Assembly (NCBI GenBank): GCA_946406115.1
Contig: OX291544.1
Location: forward strand, 29,095,521 to 29,159,520
Origin: Apoda limacodes
Taxonomy: Eukaryota; Arthropoda; Insecta; Lepidoptera; Limacodidae
DNA: 64,000 nt
Reading direction: 5' to 3'
The position numbers and the translations under genes were made by a program. The notes beneath the pieces are model-generated. The model was not told the DNA's origin and made no database searches. It saw only the letters and a program-made list of their open reading frames with translations. Each line of letters begins with the position of its first letter. Within the stretch, counting starts at the first letter, position 1. This document shows, piece after piece, positions 12,155-23,256 of the stretch.

Positions 12155-12925
12155 TCAGTTTAAAGTATGATCTAAAATAGGAACTGACTGGGTGCAGCTA
12201 ATAACATCAGCACTATAAGACATAGCACTAACGCTAGAGAGGTCAATAGAGTCCTTAATAATACTTAAATCTAAATCATGTATATTAGAAGCTAACAACG
12301 TAGCTATTCCTCGTCTACATTTCATAGGCATGGACATACCAGCCGGTGTCAATCTAAAATTATAAATAAATGTATTTATGTCAAAATATAAAATTGCATA
12401 GCTATGACGATGATTCAAGTTGTACAGATGTACATTCATGTTAAATATATGCCTATTTAGTTTAGTGAACAATATGGAAAACCGCTTATTATAAACTTAC
12501 ATCTTGTTTTATTGTGTAACTCCAACAAGGTACCTACTCCCTGTATGATGTCGTTCTTCTTTAATAATGAGCCATCACCAAACAATATGACAATTGTTGT
12601 AGTGCTATTTAGTTCACTGACAGGTATGTTTTTGACAATTTGACCAAAGGAAACACCTGGTGTACAAATGTTTGTTACCGAATGTTTTAAGCGGTTGCTA
12701 AGAAGTAAACCAAAGCCTTTGCCGAGTTTATCCGAGATTAAAATTGTTCTGCTGGGCAGCTGCTGATTGGAGACCAACTGATTGTTTAGCAGGTTTGGCC
12801 CTAGGATGTTACCAGATGAAACATTGATATAATGAGAATTGTTTTGTGACTTGGGTTGTGAAGAGGACCGAGATGACAGCGCACAAAAACAAGAGTAAGC
12901 TAAATATACAGAGAATAATGTAGAT
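12155..12925 (-). pseudogene. LINE B ORF1 remnant with an SGNH-hydrolase-like domain
   Basis: Upstream of ORF2 two minus-strand frames (12777-12457 and 12472-12155), with readable sequence up to about 12920, fit an esterase-type ORF1. The order of blocks resembles an SGNH hydrolase: 'RTILISDKLGKGFGLLLSNR' where a GDS-type block I is expected, 'CTPGVSFGQIV' (block II Gly), 'IVILFGDGSLLKKND' (block III) and 'RLTPAGMSMPM' where the DxxH-type block V would lie. The nucleophile Ser and the final His are not visible, so the enzyme is decayed. Such esterase domains are known in ORF1 of CR1-group LINEs; their presence here is my inference from residue pattern. The element is cut at its 5' end at about 12925, where right-arm-matching sequence resumes. 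Confidence 0.6.
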
Positions 12926-13323
12926 TAGTTTTGATTTCAGATAATCACGCTAGTTTGTTTGGAAGAGATCGCTTTCTAGTAATAAGACCGCCTTTTGTAC
13001 AAACTTTTGTATTTTGTTTTGTAGTCGTGTGCTCAAAATATACATATTTCAAGCTTGTATCTTATAAAGTAAAACTGTTCTAAAAATTACTGTCATGTGT
13101 CCACTCTCTTCGATGAGCATTATGGGTATATTATACAATATGTCATTTTCAAATCCATACTAATATATCAAGCAATCAGTTTTTTATCTGAGTGGACTTT
13201 TGTAAGACTAACTCATCACGCAGAACAGTTTGCACAGTTACAGTGCAACAGACTTTTTTACCTTCTGACCTTAGGTGTTTGGTTGTTAGTGTAGTTAGTG
13301 TTAGTTTACATTATTTCAGTATG

Positions 13324-13754
13324 TAGCGTAGCGTAAAAGTTACTTTTTGTCTAAATTATTGTTTATTGTTAGCCCTAGCTTTGTAATCATGTGTGTATTA
13401 AATTTAATTTCGTAGTGTGTGTGTATGTGAGCTATGAAAAAGATTAGGTACTCATTTGTTGTTGCTCTTTGGTAGTAAGTGAGTCACTCCTCCTTTTTAG
13501 GGTCGCACTGAAAATCAGTGCTTTGTTCATTGTAAGCACAGCGTTATGCTGAGTGGGATACCTATTTGGCTGATAAATGTATACAGTAAATTTCCAAAAG
13601 AATTTACATTTAAGATAATTTTGTTAACTATATTACATATATTTATATATATAGATTTATATGTATTTGTGCGGTTGTGTGTGTTTTTATGTTTATGTAT
13701 GATTATTAGTCAAATAAATGTGTTTTTTGTTCTAAAAATCCTAAGTCTGTGATG
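13324..13754. mobile_element. 0.43 kb left-arm-specific insertion of unknown type
   Basis: The right arm reads through this point without a break ('cagtttgccatactgaaat' region at 55088-55110), whereas the left arm has about 430 extra bases between 'tttcagtatg' and 'gatggcgactg'. The insert holds 'gggtcgcactgaaaatcag' and 'gttatgctgagtggga', followed by a T-rich tail. It looks like a 5'-truncated retroelement 3' end, but I cannot assign a family. Confidence 0.6.
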
Positions 13755-14051
13755 GCGACTGTAGTTTTAATTCTCGATCAACGGCTCAGAAAAGTTTGTT
13801 TTGCTGTGCTTTTAAATATCGTTGACAAGAAGCCGAGTTATTGCTATTGCTGAGCTTATGCTAACTTACATCACGTAAAAACGAGATCCAAGCAGGCGAA
13901 GAAGTGAAAAATAGCTAAGAGGGAATAAATCAAAACAGTTGAAAAAGGGGATGAAAATAGTAAAACAATTCAAATTAAACATGTATTTTAAATTTGCCAG
14001 GATTTCTATCATTCCAATGATACAACAGATTTTTTCGACCCTGCTATGTAA

Positions 14052-14963
14052 AAACCTTGGGTAACTCCAGATATAACTATATCTTTAGATATCTATCCGA
14101 GGCTGGATATGTTACAACTCCTTCACTTTGCGTGAAATAAACATGTCCTTTATCCCTGGAGTGAACGAACTAATCCAATTAAACAGCGGAGCGAGTCGCC
14201 CGTGGCGGAGGCGTGAAGTGGCCGAATAGCGATGCACGCATATCACTGAAAGTGAGGCAGAGAGCTAGCCTTGAAACTTGAAAGCGAAATAGTAACGTTG
14301 TCGTGCCTTGCTTATAAATAATCGATGTCAGCGCTTTTTAAAATCACGCCTGCTAAACACAATGCATATATGCATTGGGATATGATTTTCCGTGCATTTG
14401 GCTTTAAAGCACTTAAAGCTCTTATTAATTAAGTGGACGTTTTTTGCTTTCAATTCAATCGTTTGGTAACGTAAAAAATGTATGTACATACTATAGATTA
14501 GTACTTACTACAATACTTTTTAGTATTACCTCAGCTTTGTGACGTGCGCGTGAATATATATCAATCAATCAATGATAACTAGTGTATTTGATGAGTGTTT
14601 GTTTATAAATAATTTTGTTGTGTATAAGTACTAAACTATGTAAATATTTATACCTATAAAAATTTAGAGTTAAAATTGCTAATATTATAACTATTTGATT
14701 GATAGTCCTAAGCCTATTAAGTATGAAAGGATATCAAATAGTATCTATCTATAACAAACGAGGGATACACTAACGATTTGTATACTCATAATTGAAAGGT
14801 ACAAAATCGAAACGAGGATTCGTTTGACCGCGGTGTGCTGGAAAATTGCATATTTCCGCGGATATATGAAGCGGATTTATATATGCGAAGCGGATATATA
14901 TCCTTAATCGGAATGATATGTGACACATCCAATCTTTGTCCCGAGTTACTTAGCCCATGGCTA
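14052..14963. mobile_element. 912-base non-autonomous DNA-transposon-like insertion with 8-base TSD
   Basis: The insert is flanked by identical 8-mers, ctatgtaa, at 14044-14051 and 14964-14971. The right arm has a single copy in the corresponding place ('cttgctatgtagag' on the complementary strand near 54795). An 8-base duplication suits hAT-type elements. The ends are only weakly inverted: 'ccttgggtaac' on the left against 'ccatgggctaa' read inward from the right. The inside has no transposase frame; 14860-14900 carries three near-copies of 'gcggatata'. Short reading frames crossing 14786-15065 in both directions are chance frames. Confidence 0.75.
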
Positions 14964-16146
14964 CTATGTAATCCTTGCCAAGAAAAATGTAATCTAGGCA
15001 CTGTTGTGAACCAATTTTTAGTTCCCAAGACATTGTACATATTACACAACGATTCTCATCAATAGTTCTAAACATCTCGTATCTTTAATGATTTACGTGA
15101 AAAGATGCAACTCTCTTGAACCTCTCCTTGACATGAGCTCGACAGCATCGTCCCAACAGACACAGATTGTTATGTGCACAAACTTTACGTCATGGACTGA
15201 CTATAACTGATCGTTATGCTTCACATCTTAGACAAAAATTGATGTTTATCTTGAAGTTATCGATGGATAAAGGAATGAAATCCGTACTGTTAGAGTAACA
15301 AAATTATTAAAACAAAATCCAGAAGATTTTGTATTTTGTTTTTTCATATTGGATATAGTACCGTATACATATTTCAGTATTTTAAAAAGGTATATTTTAT
15401 ATATACGCGAGCAAAAATAACTAGTCACTTTCCTAAACAACTCATGAAAACTCTATAACGTCAAAGGATTACTGAAGCATATTTAATTGTAAAATAAAAC
15501 TCTTTTTAAATACTTTTTCTTTCATGAAGCTATCTTTACTAGTCTATGATATATCGTCGCTTATGAAAGTATAGTTATTTTTATGTATTTTAAGCTAGTT
15601 ATTTCGAACTTTTTGAAAATAGATACTTAAAACCACCTCAGTCAAGATATACTGTATCAAAAGCAATGTTGGCAGCGATGGACTTATCTTTAGAGCCAAT
15701 TTACATTGTTGAACAACCACAATGTTTCCGTTATTCTACGAAGGCTTTTCGGTGAAGAAAAATATCCTGAGGAAACCTGCATACGTTAAACAAAAGACGT
15801 GTGTGAAGTTTACAAACCATACTGGGCCCGCGTGTGGACTATGTCCCAAAATCGCTCTCAGCGGGGGATTCCAGAGATCAGCTAGTTCAAACAAAAAAAA
15901 CTCTAGTAGTATAATAGATATGTCAGTAGAAATGCAAAGTCTTCGGATCAAAAACATATGTGCGTACCTAAATATAATATCATCAGGGTTATAAAATTAT
16001 AGAATTAGCTGTTATTTACATTTTCTAATACTCCAATATTGTAATTAGCTATATTATTTAGATCAAAAATGGACAATGGCACATATAAAATATTTTCAAA
16101 ATTATTTCATGACCGAAGCTGCCGGGCACAGCTATACATGAAATTT

Positions 16147-16690
16147 GTTCTCCGATCCAACTGAATTTTGCATCCGTGTGTTTCCAGTGTCAAGGTATCA
16201 GGGGATACTAAAATATTAAGTCGATTTTTTGATATCACTAAATTTTAAGATTGCCGCCATAGTGATGTTTTATTGAATCCTATTATTCTCCCAAGCCTTT
16301 TAATCTCTCAGCAGGAGTCTCCGGGGGTGAAAATATTGTTTGGGGGTTTGAATGGTACCGTTAGTATGAGGATTTTTTAAGATTTTCAAAATGGCGGAAA
16401 ACAACATAGCCGCAAATACAAAACATTCAATTCAATGAAAGATATCTTAAAACAATTTTCTATAGGAACGGGGTGCTTGAACAAACATTGTAAAGAGTAG
16501 CTGCCTGGCGGAAAAAATTCAAGATGGCGGATTCGAAATGACGGTCGAAAATATTTGTTTACCGATCCGGCTGAAACTCTGCATCTCCGGATGGGGTTGT
16601 CGGGGTCGCGGATACGAAGCATTGAGTCTATTTTCAAATTTTCCAAAAAATTCAAGGTGGCCGCCATAGTGCTGTTTTATTTATGATTTA
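16147..16690. repeat. Two-copy repeat, about 130 bases each, 400 bases apart
   Basis: The segment 16147-16275 ('gttctccgatcc', 'ctgaattttgcatcc', 'attgccgccatagtg') recurs at 16545-16682 ('gtttaccgatcc', 'ctgaaactctgcatct', 'gtggccgccatagtg'). 'aagatggcgg'-type motifs lie between them. This resembles two periods of a 400-base repeat. It begins where pairing with the right arm stops (16146/50525). Confidence 0.6.
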
Positions 16691-17335
16691 TGTAATTTAT
16701 ATAATTTATGATTTTTTGTTTAATTTATTGCAAACAATATGAATATTGAATGTGATATTTGCCTTTTTGCTGAGCTTTATAGTCTTAAATATAATGGCTT
16801 GTTAGTCAACGTATCTTTTTTCTTAGTCAACTGAAATAACTAAAAATCTTCCGTAAAATTAAAAAAAAATATCAAATGGACTGAATTACAACCTATTAGT
16901 TATTTTACAACTGTATTGTATTAATTAAAATTGCCAATTTCCTCTACTTCTGCTTTCTCTATGCTACCCTTCTGATAATTTTCTGGTCCGTGTTTCTTTC
17001 TTTTCTCTCAACATATGTCCCGTCCAGCGTTTGAAAACTTAGTCATTCCTTTTATTCTTTTTGACCGTGTATTACCTCTTCTCCTTACTCCCAATACGCT
17101 TCTTTCTATTTATTCCATTCTGACAAGTATTTATTTTACTTTGTTGTTCTGTTAAGGTCCAAGTTTGGCATGCGTATTTCAGACATGGCAGGACGCAAGT
17201 ATTGATAAAATTAATACCTTGACTAACAAGCCAAACTCTTAAAATTATAAAGCTTATCAAAAAGGCAAATATCATATTCAATAATTATGTTGCTTGCAAT
17301 AAATAAAACAAAAATTCAAAATTGTGTAAAAGAAA
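16690..17335. repeat. Local fold-back: unit A, RTE LINE fragment, inverted unit A
   Basis: Unit A (16690-16935, 'tttattgcaaacaatatgaa...') and an RTE LINE fragment (about 16940-17205, minus-strand coding 'CVLPCLKYACQTWTLTEQQS') match 39831-40058 plus 40490-40790 in DIRECT orientation. Then 17212-17335 is the reverse complement of unit A and pairs with 39831-39945 in the INVERTED orientation expected from the arms. A switch of orientation therefore sits at about 17205-17212 in the left arm. The LINE fragment is far too short to be functional. Confidence 0.8.
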
Positions 17336-17351
17336 AATATTTTGATTATTT

Positions 17352-17643
17352 TTAGGGCTCCGTACCCAAAGGGTTAAAAACAGGGTCCCTCTATTACTAA
17401 AACTCCGTTGTCCCTCCGTCCGTCCGTCTCTCACCAGGCTGTATCTTATGAACCGTGATGGTTAGACAGTTGAAATTTACAAAGATGATGTATTTCTGTG
17501 GCCGCTAAAACTACAAATACTAAAAAAAGAATAAAACAAATATTTAAGGGGGCTCCAATACAACAAACGAGATTTTTCTGTCGTTCTTATAGATAATGGT
17601 ACGGAACCCTTCGTGCGCAAGTCCGACTCACAGTCGACCGATT
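17352..17643 (+). repeat. Common 'gggctccgtaccc' interspersed repeat, left-arm insertion
   Basis: The sequence runs from 'agggctccgtacccaaaggg' to 'gtacggaacccttcgtg' and a T-run. The right arm lacks it: 39790-39830 reads straight through. A minus-strand relative lies at 5230-5600, and shorter relatives at 6958, 18690, 28555 and 28900. The inward-facing start and end are partly complementary, consistent with a short DNA-type element. This is a frequent lepidopteran repeat. Confidence 0.65.
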
Positions 17644-17927
17644 TTTTTTTAAACTTTAAACGTCTCTACTGTTAAGTTGCAGTTTTACACGTTAGCCAAT
17701 TAGCTTTCCACCGTCGATATCATTCCGCGGAAACTTAATGCGACACGCTCTTGGCCGGTTTCTGCTAAAAGGGGACCATAGCCGCTATTTCTACGACGAT
17801 TTTATGTGCATATATATCATATATATGTGTGTGTGTTGTATATAATATATGAGTCGTAACGTATTAAGCATTTCTACAAGTAGCTGTTAATATGAATTAC
17901 CAGATAGTAACAAATTTGACAATAAAT

Positions 17928-17990
17928 CTGTCACACACTCACACCCAGAGACAAAACAAAACCTGTCACACACTCACACCCAGAGACAAG
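17928..17990. repeat. Tandem duplication of a 35-base unit, left arm only
   Basis: 'ctgtcacacactcacaccca' followed by 'gagacaa' occurs twice with a period of 35 bases. The right arm (39270-39295) carries one unit, so this is a small post-duplication gain in the left arm. Confidence 0.7.
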
Positions 17991-19215
17991 ACTAATGTAA
18001 CTACAAGACACAAAGGCTGGACCCACGTTACAATTAGATAACTAGATAACTGTCTGACAACAAGATAAAATATCTCGCAACTAGATGAATGTCTCATCTG
18101 GGACCTGCGGGAACATCAAAATTAAGTTAACGCCATCATTTTCGTAGACGGAAAATATCCTATGACATATTGTCAGCATCTACTGAATGGAAAAAGGAAT
18201 CCTTGAACAGAAAAAGAATCATTCCTATTGCTAAGTGTTCCTCAAGTAATTAATGGAATGGAATATTTTATAAAAAGTAGATACTTATATAACCATCCAA
18301 GTGCGACTTTGTTCATGCCTTCCGTACATACGTACAAATTATAAAATCAATTTTCTTGTTTGTATTTTTATACGAAGTGTTAGTTGGATTCCTCCTAATG
18401 AAAACTGAAAATTGTAAATGTCTAAAAATACTTGTGCACAACTTTTGTTCATAACAATTTTCGTCAAACTCATACAAAAACATACAAATAACTATTGTGA
18501 CGCAAAATTAATGACCAGAATTATTATTATCACTTTTTTTTCTATATGCCTTATTGAATTAAAAATAGAATTAATAACCTTGTTCATATTACAAATCTAC
18601 TGAACGGGGGTTTACATAGGACACCTTCTGCATTTGGACCGATTAAAAGATGGCATCGTTATAAGCCTGTGGCATATAGACGGGCAGACGGACGGACCTG
18701 ACGAAACTTTAAGGTTTCTGTGTTGCGCATTTGGTTAAGGAGCCTTGAAAAGGCATTTCTAATTGGACTTTTCATTGCTTAGAATCTACACTAGGTATTA
18801 TAAATATGTGACTTTGAAGTGTGTTTGTACAATTAAGAAGTTTAAAAGGTTCGGACATGGTAAATAGGCGTCCCTGACTATAACTCATCGATATTTTTAT
18901 TTTTGTCCGTCTATATGTTCGTTCAAGCATCACGCAAAAACTCCAGCTTCACCCAATTTGTTGAACTTTTTTGTGCTCACACGCTGATGATTAGACTTTT
19001 AAAACTAGTAGATATATAGGTATTTTATCTCATAACGATGCAAAATGAAACAAGCTAGATATACATATAGAACACTATTTAAACACAATTTTTAACAACA
19101 ATTTATGCAAACAAAGTCGCGAACAGAAGCCAGTACATGATAAAATGTGTAATAAGATAATATAAATTCAAAATATTCTTAATTTTAAGTGAATATCTAT
19201 CTAGAATATATTTCT

Positions 19216-19352
19216 CCATGGACTACAGTATGGGGTGCTTCAAGAAAGAACTTATTAGATTTTTGAAGTGCAAGCGTCTATAGGCTACGGTGACCGCTTA
19301 CCATCAGGCGGAGCGTAAGCTTGTCTGCCACCTCAGTGGTATAAAAAAAAAA
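19216..19352 (+). mobile_element. 5'-truncated Jockey LINE 3' end (family J)
   Basis: 'ggactacagtatggggtgct' through 'ggtgaccgcttaccatcagg' and an A-run match the 3' ends at 50150-50272 and 59270-59395. It is a very short copy of about 137 bases. Flanking 'ctag' occurs on both sides, and the right arm (about 37980-37990) is empty at this point. Confidence 0.75.
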
Positions 19353-19517
19353 CTAGAGATTTGACAGAAAGACATACTGAAAACATTTATGTTTTTCTGA
19401 GTTTTAACGTAGCTACTCTAAAATTTAAACCAACAAAAAAGTGTTCTCGGCTAAAACACGTCCAGTAAGTTGTAATGAAGCAAGTTAAAGAGAAATAAAA
19501 TGAGAATTTCAGCTTCC

Positions 19518-19529
19518 ATGCATTCACTA
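19518..19529. repeat. Target-site duplication, 3' side of the LOA element
   Basis: 'atgcattcacta' here is identical to 25211-25222. The right arm has the single-copy version 'tagtaagtgcat' near 37785, which gives the empty site. Confidence 0.9.
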
Positions 19530-19614
19530 GTTAGTTAGTTAGTTGGACTTATGTTTTCCGCACTTAGCCTCATAATAGGGCCATTGTACGTAGGTAACCA
19601 ATACCTGTCATTGG

Positions 19615-22600
19615 TTACCCATACCATCCCAGCTCCGTCCAAAAGTTAAGGAGGCATCTGATGTTATTCAGTGCCTCTCTCATGGTTTGTGGATTCTTAA
19701 GGAGCTTTGTCCGTTGGTCGCTCACGCTTTTGCAATGAAGAACCACGTGAGACGGTGTCTCCTCGGCTTCCATACATCCCCTGCATAGAGGACTGTCAGT
19801 AACGCCGATATTGAAAAAGTGCCTGTTTAGAGGGCAGTGACCTGTTATTATGCCAACTATGTAGCGTAGGTTTTTCCTGCTGAGTTTTAACAGTTTGTGC
19901 GACAGATTAGCGTCCACGGATGTAAGAACATTCTTGGTTTGTTTGCAATCTGTCTGTTCTGCCCACTGTTTGTTGTGTTGTTGTAAGGTTCTGTCACGTA
20001 ACCATGTTTTGAGTTGGATAAATGGTATCGGTACAATTGGTTCAGGTCCCATTATTTTAGTGCCCGATCCTCTCTTTGCCAATTCATCTGCCGCATCATT
20101 GCCTAGAGACCCACTATGACCACGTATCCATTGAAGAGTAACCCGGTTCTTCAATGCAATTTTTTGCAGTTCACAGTGACACTCCAGGATTAGTCCACTG
20201 TTGATGCGGTTGTTGTTGAGAGCTTGTAGCACAGCGGCACTGTCGGAGATGATGCGTATCGATGCATTACTTATGCCTTTAGACAAGACCGCTGTTGCAG
20301 CTCGGGTAATCCCAACACATTCTGCTTGGAAGATGGTGTTGAGTGCACCCAAGCTCGTTGACATGTTGATGTTCAGGTCATGGGAGAATACTCCTGCGCC
20401 CGTTCCTGATTCCGTTTTGGAGCCATCGGTGTAGATCCTGACTTCATGGATGCCGGAGCTATCTTTTTCTTCCTCATGAAGCTGGATACGGTATTTTTTG
20501 TCAAAGACAAAGGTTTTTGGGATGATATCACATGTCGCCTCTATCATCGGAAGCTCGTTTCCCACCGCCTCCTTGAGCCGTGCATGAGTGATTCTGCCGT
20601 CCCGTTTCCAGAGCCCTACTTTCTCAAGTCGTATGGCTGCAGCGGCAGCTTCTTGTTGTATAACAAGATGAAGGGGTCTGAGGTTGAGGATGACTTCTAA
20701 TGCTGTTGTGGGAGTCGTTTTCATACTGCCTGTGGTTGCTAGGCAGGCAAGACGCTGCAGGCTTTGTAGTTTGTTTTTTACCGTGCTTAACTGAGTTCGA
20801 GGCCACCAAACTACTGCACCATATGTTATCATGGGTCGTATTATGGCTGTATAGAGCCATAGAGTTATGGATGGCTTAAGGCCCCATTTCTTGCCTATTA
20901 GTCTTCTGCATTGCCAGAAGGTTGTACATGCCCTGGTTATTTTTGTGCTTAGATGCTTACTCCAATTTAGTTTGTTGTCTAAAATTACCCCAAGGTATTT
21001 GACTTCACTTGAAAGGGTAAGCTCAATGTCAAATAGCTTTGGCATGGTAGTTATTTGAATTTTCCTTTTATTTGTGAAAAGGACTAATTCTGTTTTGTTG
21101 GGGTTTACCGTCAGTTCATGGTGGTGACACCACTCTTCCAAGATTCTGAGGGCTAGTTGCATGCGGGTACAGATAATATTTTCTGAGTTGCCTTTAATCA
21201 GAATGGTAATGTCATCCGCGTAACCTACTGTGTAGTAGCATCTATCGTTAAGACGTTTCAGCAGATCATCCACCACGATGTTCCATAGTAAAGGAGAGAG
21301 TACTCCTCCTTGTGGGCAGCCTTTGGCTACAATGCCTCTCGTGGTGGTGTTAACTGTAAATTGCACTGCTCTTAGCTTCAGGAGTTGATCAATCCACCCA
21401 CTGATGGTTTGTTCGACTCCAAATCTACTAAGAGAGCGGCTGATGCTATTGAATTTCGTTTTGTCGAACGCTCCTTCGATGTCAATGAAAGCGCCTAGTG
21501 TCATCAGCTTATCAGAGAGGGCTGCTTCTATAGTTCCTACGACAGCGTGTAAGGCTGATTCTGTCGATCTACCCTTTCTATAAGCATGTTGTTGGCGGTG
21601 CATTGGCATGCGCGTTAGTGCACCCTCCCTTAGATATCTGTCTGTTAGCCTCTCCAGAGTCTTCAGCATGAAGGAGGTCAGACTAATTGGCCTGTAAGAT
21701 TTCGCTTGTGTGTAGTCAGATTTACCTGGTTTTGGTAAAAATATGACCTTGACTTCTCTCCACTGGCGAGGTATATAGTTGTGAGCTATAGAAGCTCTAA
21801 ATATATCAACTAGATGTGGCACAAGTGTTGTTTGTCCCCATTTCAGGAGTGCTGGAAATATGTTGTCCAGGCCAGCAGATTTGAAGGGTTGGAAGCTTTC
21901 GATTGCCCACACAACTCGGTCTGCAGTGACTATGGATTTGGCTATATTCCAGTCTGTAGGGGTTGGTTCTCTGCGTTCCACATTTTCCCAGTTTGGGTTG
22001 TTAGTGACTACACATCCTGGAAAGTGTGTTTCGATAAGCACCTCGCTTATCTCGCTATCGGAGGTCGCATATGTACCATCTAGTTTTTTTATTGAGCCCA
22101 GAGTTCTGTTATTATCTTGTGATAAAATTTTTTTCACTCTAGCTGCTTCATTGGTGGAATTAATGTTGTCGCAGAACCGCCGCCAGGATTCACCTTTGCG
22201 ATATCTTATGCGTTTCTTGTAGTGATACTGGGCTTGTTTATATCGTTCCCAGTCTATTTCAGTTCTTGTGTTTTTGGCTCGATTAAAGAGTCTTTTCAGA
22301 TTGAGTTTGAGTCTCTCTAGTTCTGGCCCCCACCAGTGAGACTTTCCCCCTATGATTGGTGTTGTAGGGGTGCAGGCTTGCTGGTAGCTGTGTTGGATAC
22401 ACGTGGTTAGTGTGTTTATATTATGTTCTATGTTGTCAGTGCTGTTGGTCATGTCTTTAAAGGTGATTGTGTCTACCTCATTTTGAAGAAGGGTCGTGTA
22501 CCTTGCAACGTCCGTCTTACGAGGGTTACGTTTTGGTTGCTCGTCCCTCTCATGCACTTGTATGGTATAGCAGATTCTTCTGTGGTCTGCAAAGGATGGT

Positions 22601-23256
22601 TCAGCGGAGACGTGCCAGTTTGACACAAGATCCGTTGCCCCATCGGATGCGAGAGTTACATCTACTATTGTCTGATATCTGGAATTAACAAAAGTGGGCT
22701 CCGAGCCGTTGTTAATTATAGAAAGGTTAGTTGAGAATATATACTCTGTTAGAGACTCACCTCGTTGGTTCGGTGTTAGGCTCCCCCAAAGAGGGTGGTG
22801 GGCATTTGAGTCAGCTGATATTATAATGTCCCAGCCATGATCTTCGCAGTGTTGCACTAGTTTAGTCAGCTCCTTAGACGGTATCACCTCATCCCCGGGC
22901 ATGTAGACTGAGGCTAGCACTAGCGTTTGTTTGTTTGTTCCTGTGTCAAGCCTTACAGCTGTAAGGTCTCTGGAACAGAAATTGGTTAGTAGCAAGGCTG
23001 GTATTGATCTGGGTATGTATATGCATGTTCTCGGTTGATTAGCCGAGATTTTGTGTAGTAACTTACCCCCGATGTTGTTAAGACCGCATATGTTATTTCC
23101 TCTAATCCACGGCTCCTGGATTAGGGCTATGGTCTTCTTGTCAACTTCCAGCAGTCTGCGCAGGGTAGCCGCTGCAATTTGCTTGTGCTGGAGGTTTGTT
23201 TGGATCACGCTAATCTGATAGGGACCCGAGAATTTTACTATCCAACGACTCCCCAT
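19615..23256 (-). CDS. LOA-type ORF2: endonuclease, reverse transcriptase, RNase H
   Basis: The protein nicks target DNA and copies the element RNA onto the cut end. Numbering below starts at an upstream GTG at 23280 (1221 codons); the first ATG is at 23256 (codon 9), which I take as the start. The apurinic-type endonuclease spans about 23-240: 'IALIQEPWIRG' with Glu56, 'ISADSNAHHPLWG' at 154-166 and the terminal 'DHRRI' near 232. The reverse transcriptase spans about 505-780: 'YRPISLTSFMLKTLERL', motif A Asp600 in 'FIDIEGAFDK', 'GCPQGGVLSPLLWN' and the catalytic 'YADD' at 687-690. RNase H spans about 946-1070: Asp952 ('YTDGSKTESG'), Glu987, Asp1013 and Asp1062/1065 after 'IRGHSGSLGN'. A CCHC finger, C-x2-C-x8-H-x4-C, lies at 1166-1183. 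All catalytic residues are present. The start overlaps the end of ORF1 by 47 bases in another frame, suggesting termination-reinitiation or frameshifting. Confidence 0.95.
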   Translation of the reverse strand: MGSRWIVKFSGPYQISVIQTNLQHKQIAAATLRRLLEVDKKTIALIQEPWIRGNNICGLNNIGGKLLHKISANQPRTCIYIPRSIPALLLTNFCSRDLTAVRLDTGTNKQTLVLASVYMPGDEVIPSKELTKLVQHCEDHGWDIIISADSNAHHPLWGSLTPNQRGESLTEYIFSTNLSIINNGSEPTFVNSRYQTIVDVTLASDGATDLVSNWHVSAEPSFADHRRICYTIQVHERDEQPKRNPRKTDVARYTTLLQNEVDTITFKDMTNSTDNIEHNINTLTTCIQHSYQQACTPTTPIIGGKSHWWGPELERLKLNLKRLFNRAKNTRTEIDWERYKQAQYHYKKRIRYRKGESWRRFCDNINSTNEAARVKKILSQDNNRTLGSIKKLDGTYATSDSEISEVLIETHFPGCVVTNNPNWENVERREPTPTDWNIAKSIVTADRVVWAIESFQPFKSAGLDNIFPALLKWGQTTLVPHLVDIFRASIAHNYIPRQWREVKVIFLPKPGKSDYTQAKSYRPISLTSFMLKTLERLTDRYLREGALTRMPMHRQQHAYRKGRSTESALHAVVGTIEAALSDKLMTLGAFIDIEGAFDKTKFNSISRSLSRFGVEQTISGWIDQLLKLRAVQFTVNTTTRGIVAKGCPQGGVLSPLLWNIVVDDLLKRLNDRCYYTVGYADDITILIKGNSENIICTRMQLALRILEEWCHHHELTVNPNKTELVLFTNKRKIQITTMPKLFDIELTLSSEVKYLGVILDNKLNWSKHLSTKITRACTTFWQCRRLIGKKWGLKPSITLWLYTAIIRPMITYGAVVWWPRTQLSTVKNKLQSLQRLACLATTGSMKTTPTTALEVILNLRPLHLVIQQEAAAAAIRLEKVGLWKRDGRITHARLKEAVGNELPMIEATCDIIPKTFVFDKKYRIQLHEEEKDSSGIHEVRIYTDGSKTESGTGAGVFSHDLNINMSTSLGALNTIFQAECVGITRAATAVLSKGISNASIRIISDSAAVLQALNNNRINSGLILECHCELQKIALKNRVTLQWIRGHSGSLGNDAADELAKRGSGTKIMGPEPIVPIPFIQLKTWLRDRTLQQHNKQWAEQTDCKQTKNVLTSVDANLSHKLLKLSRKNLRYIVGIITGHCPLNRHFFNIGVTDSPLCRGCMEAEETPSHVVLHCKSVSDQRTKLLKNPQTMREALNNIRCLLNFWTELGWYG

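Noticed and set aside
14786..15065. Overlapping 76- and 87-codon ORFs on opposite strands
   Set aside because: They cross the boundary of the 912-base insertion (14963), so they cannot be an ancestral gene.
15722..15994. 90-codon ORF in shared arm sequence
   Set aside because: The right-arm counterpart is split by the 2 kb segment and shows no matching frame. The sequence resembles a common lepidopteran repeat ('ctacgaaggcttttcggtga').
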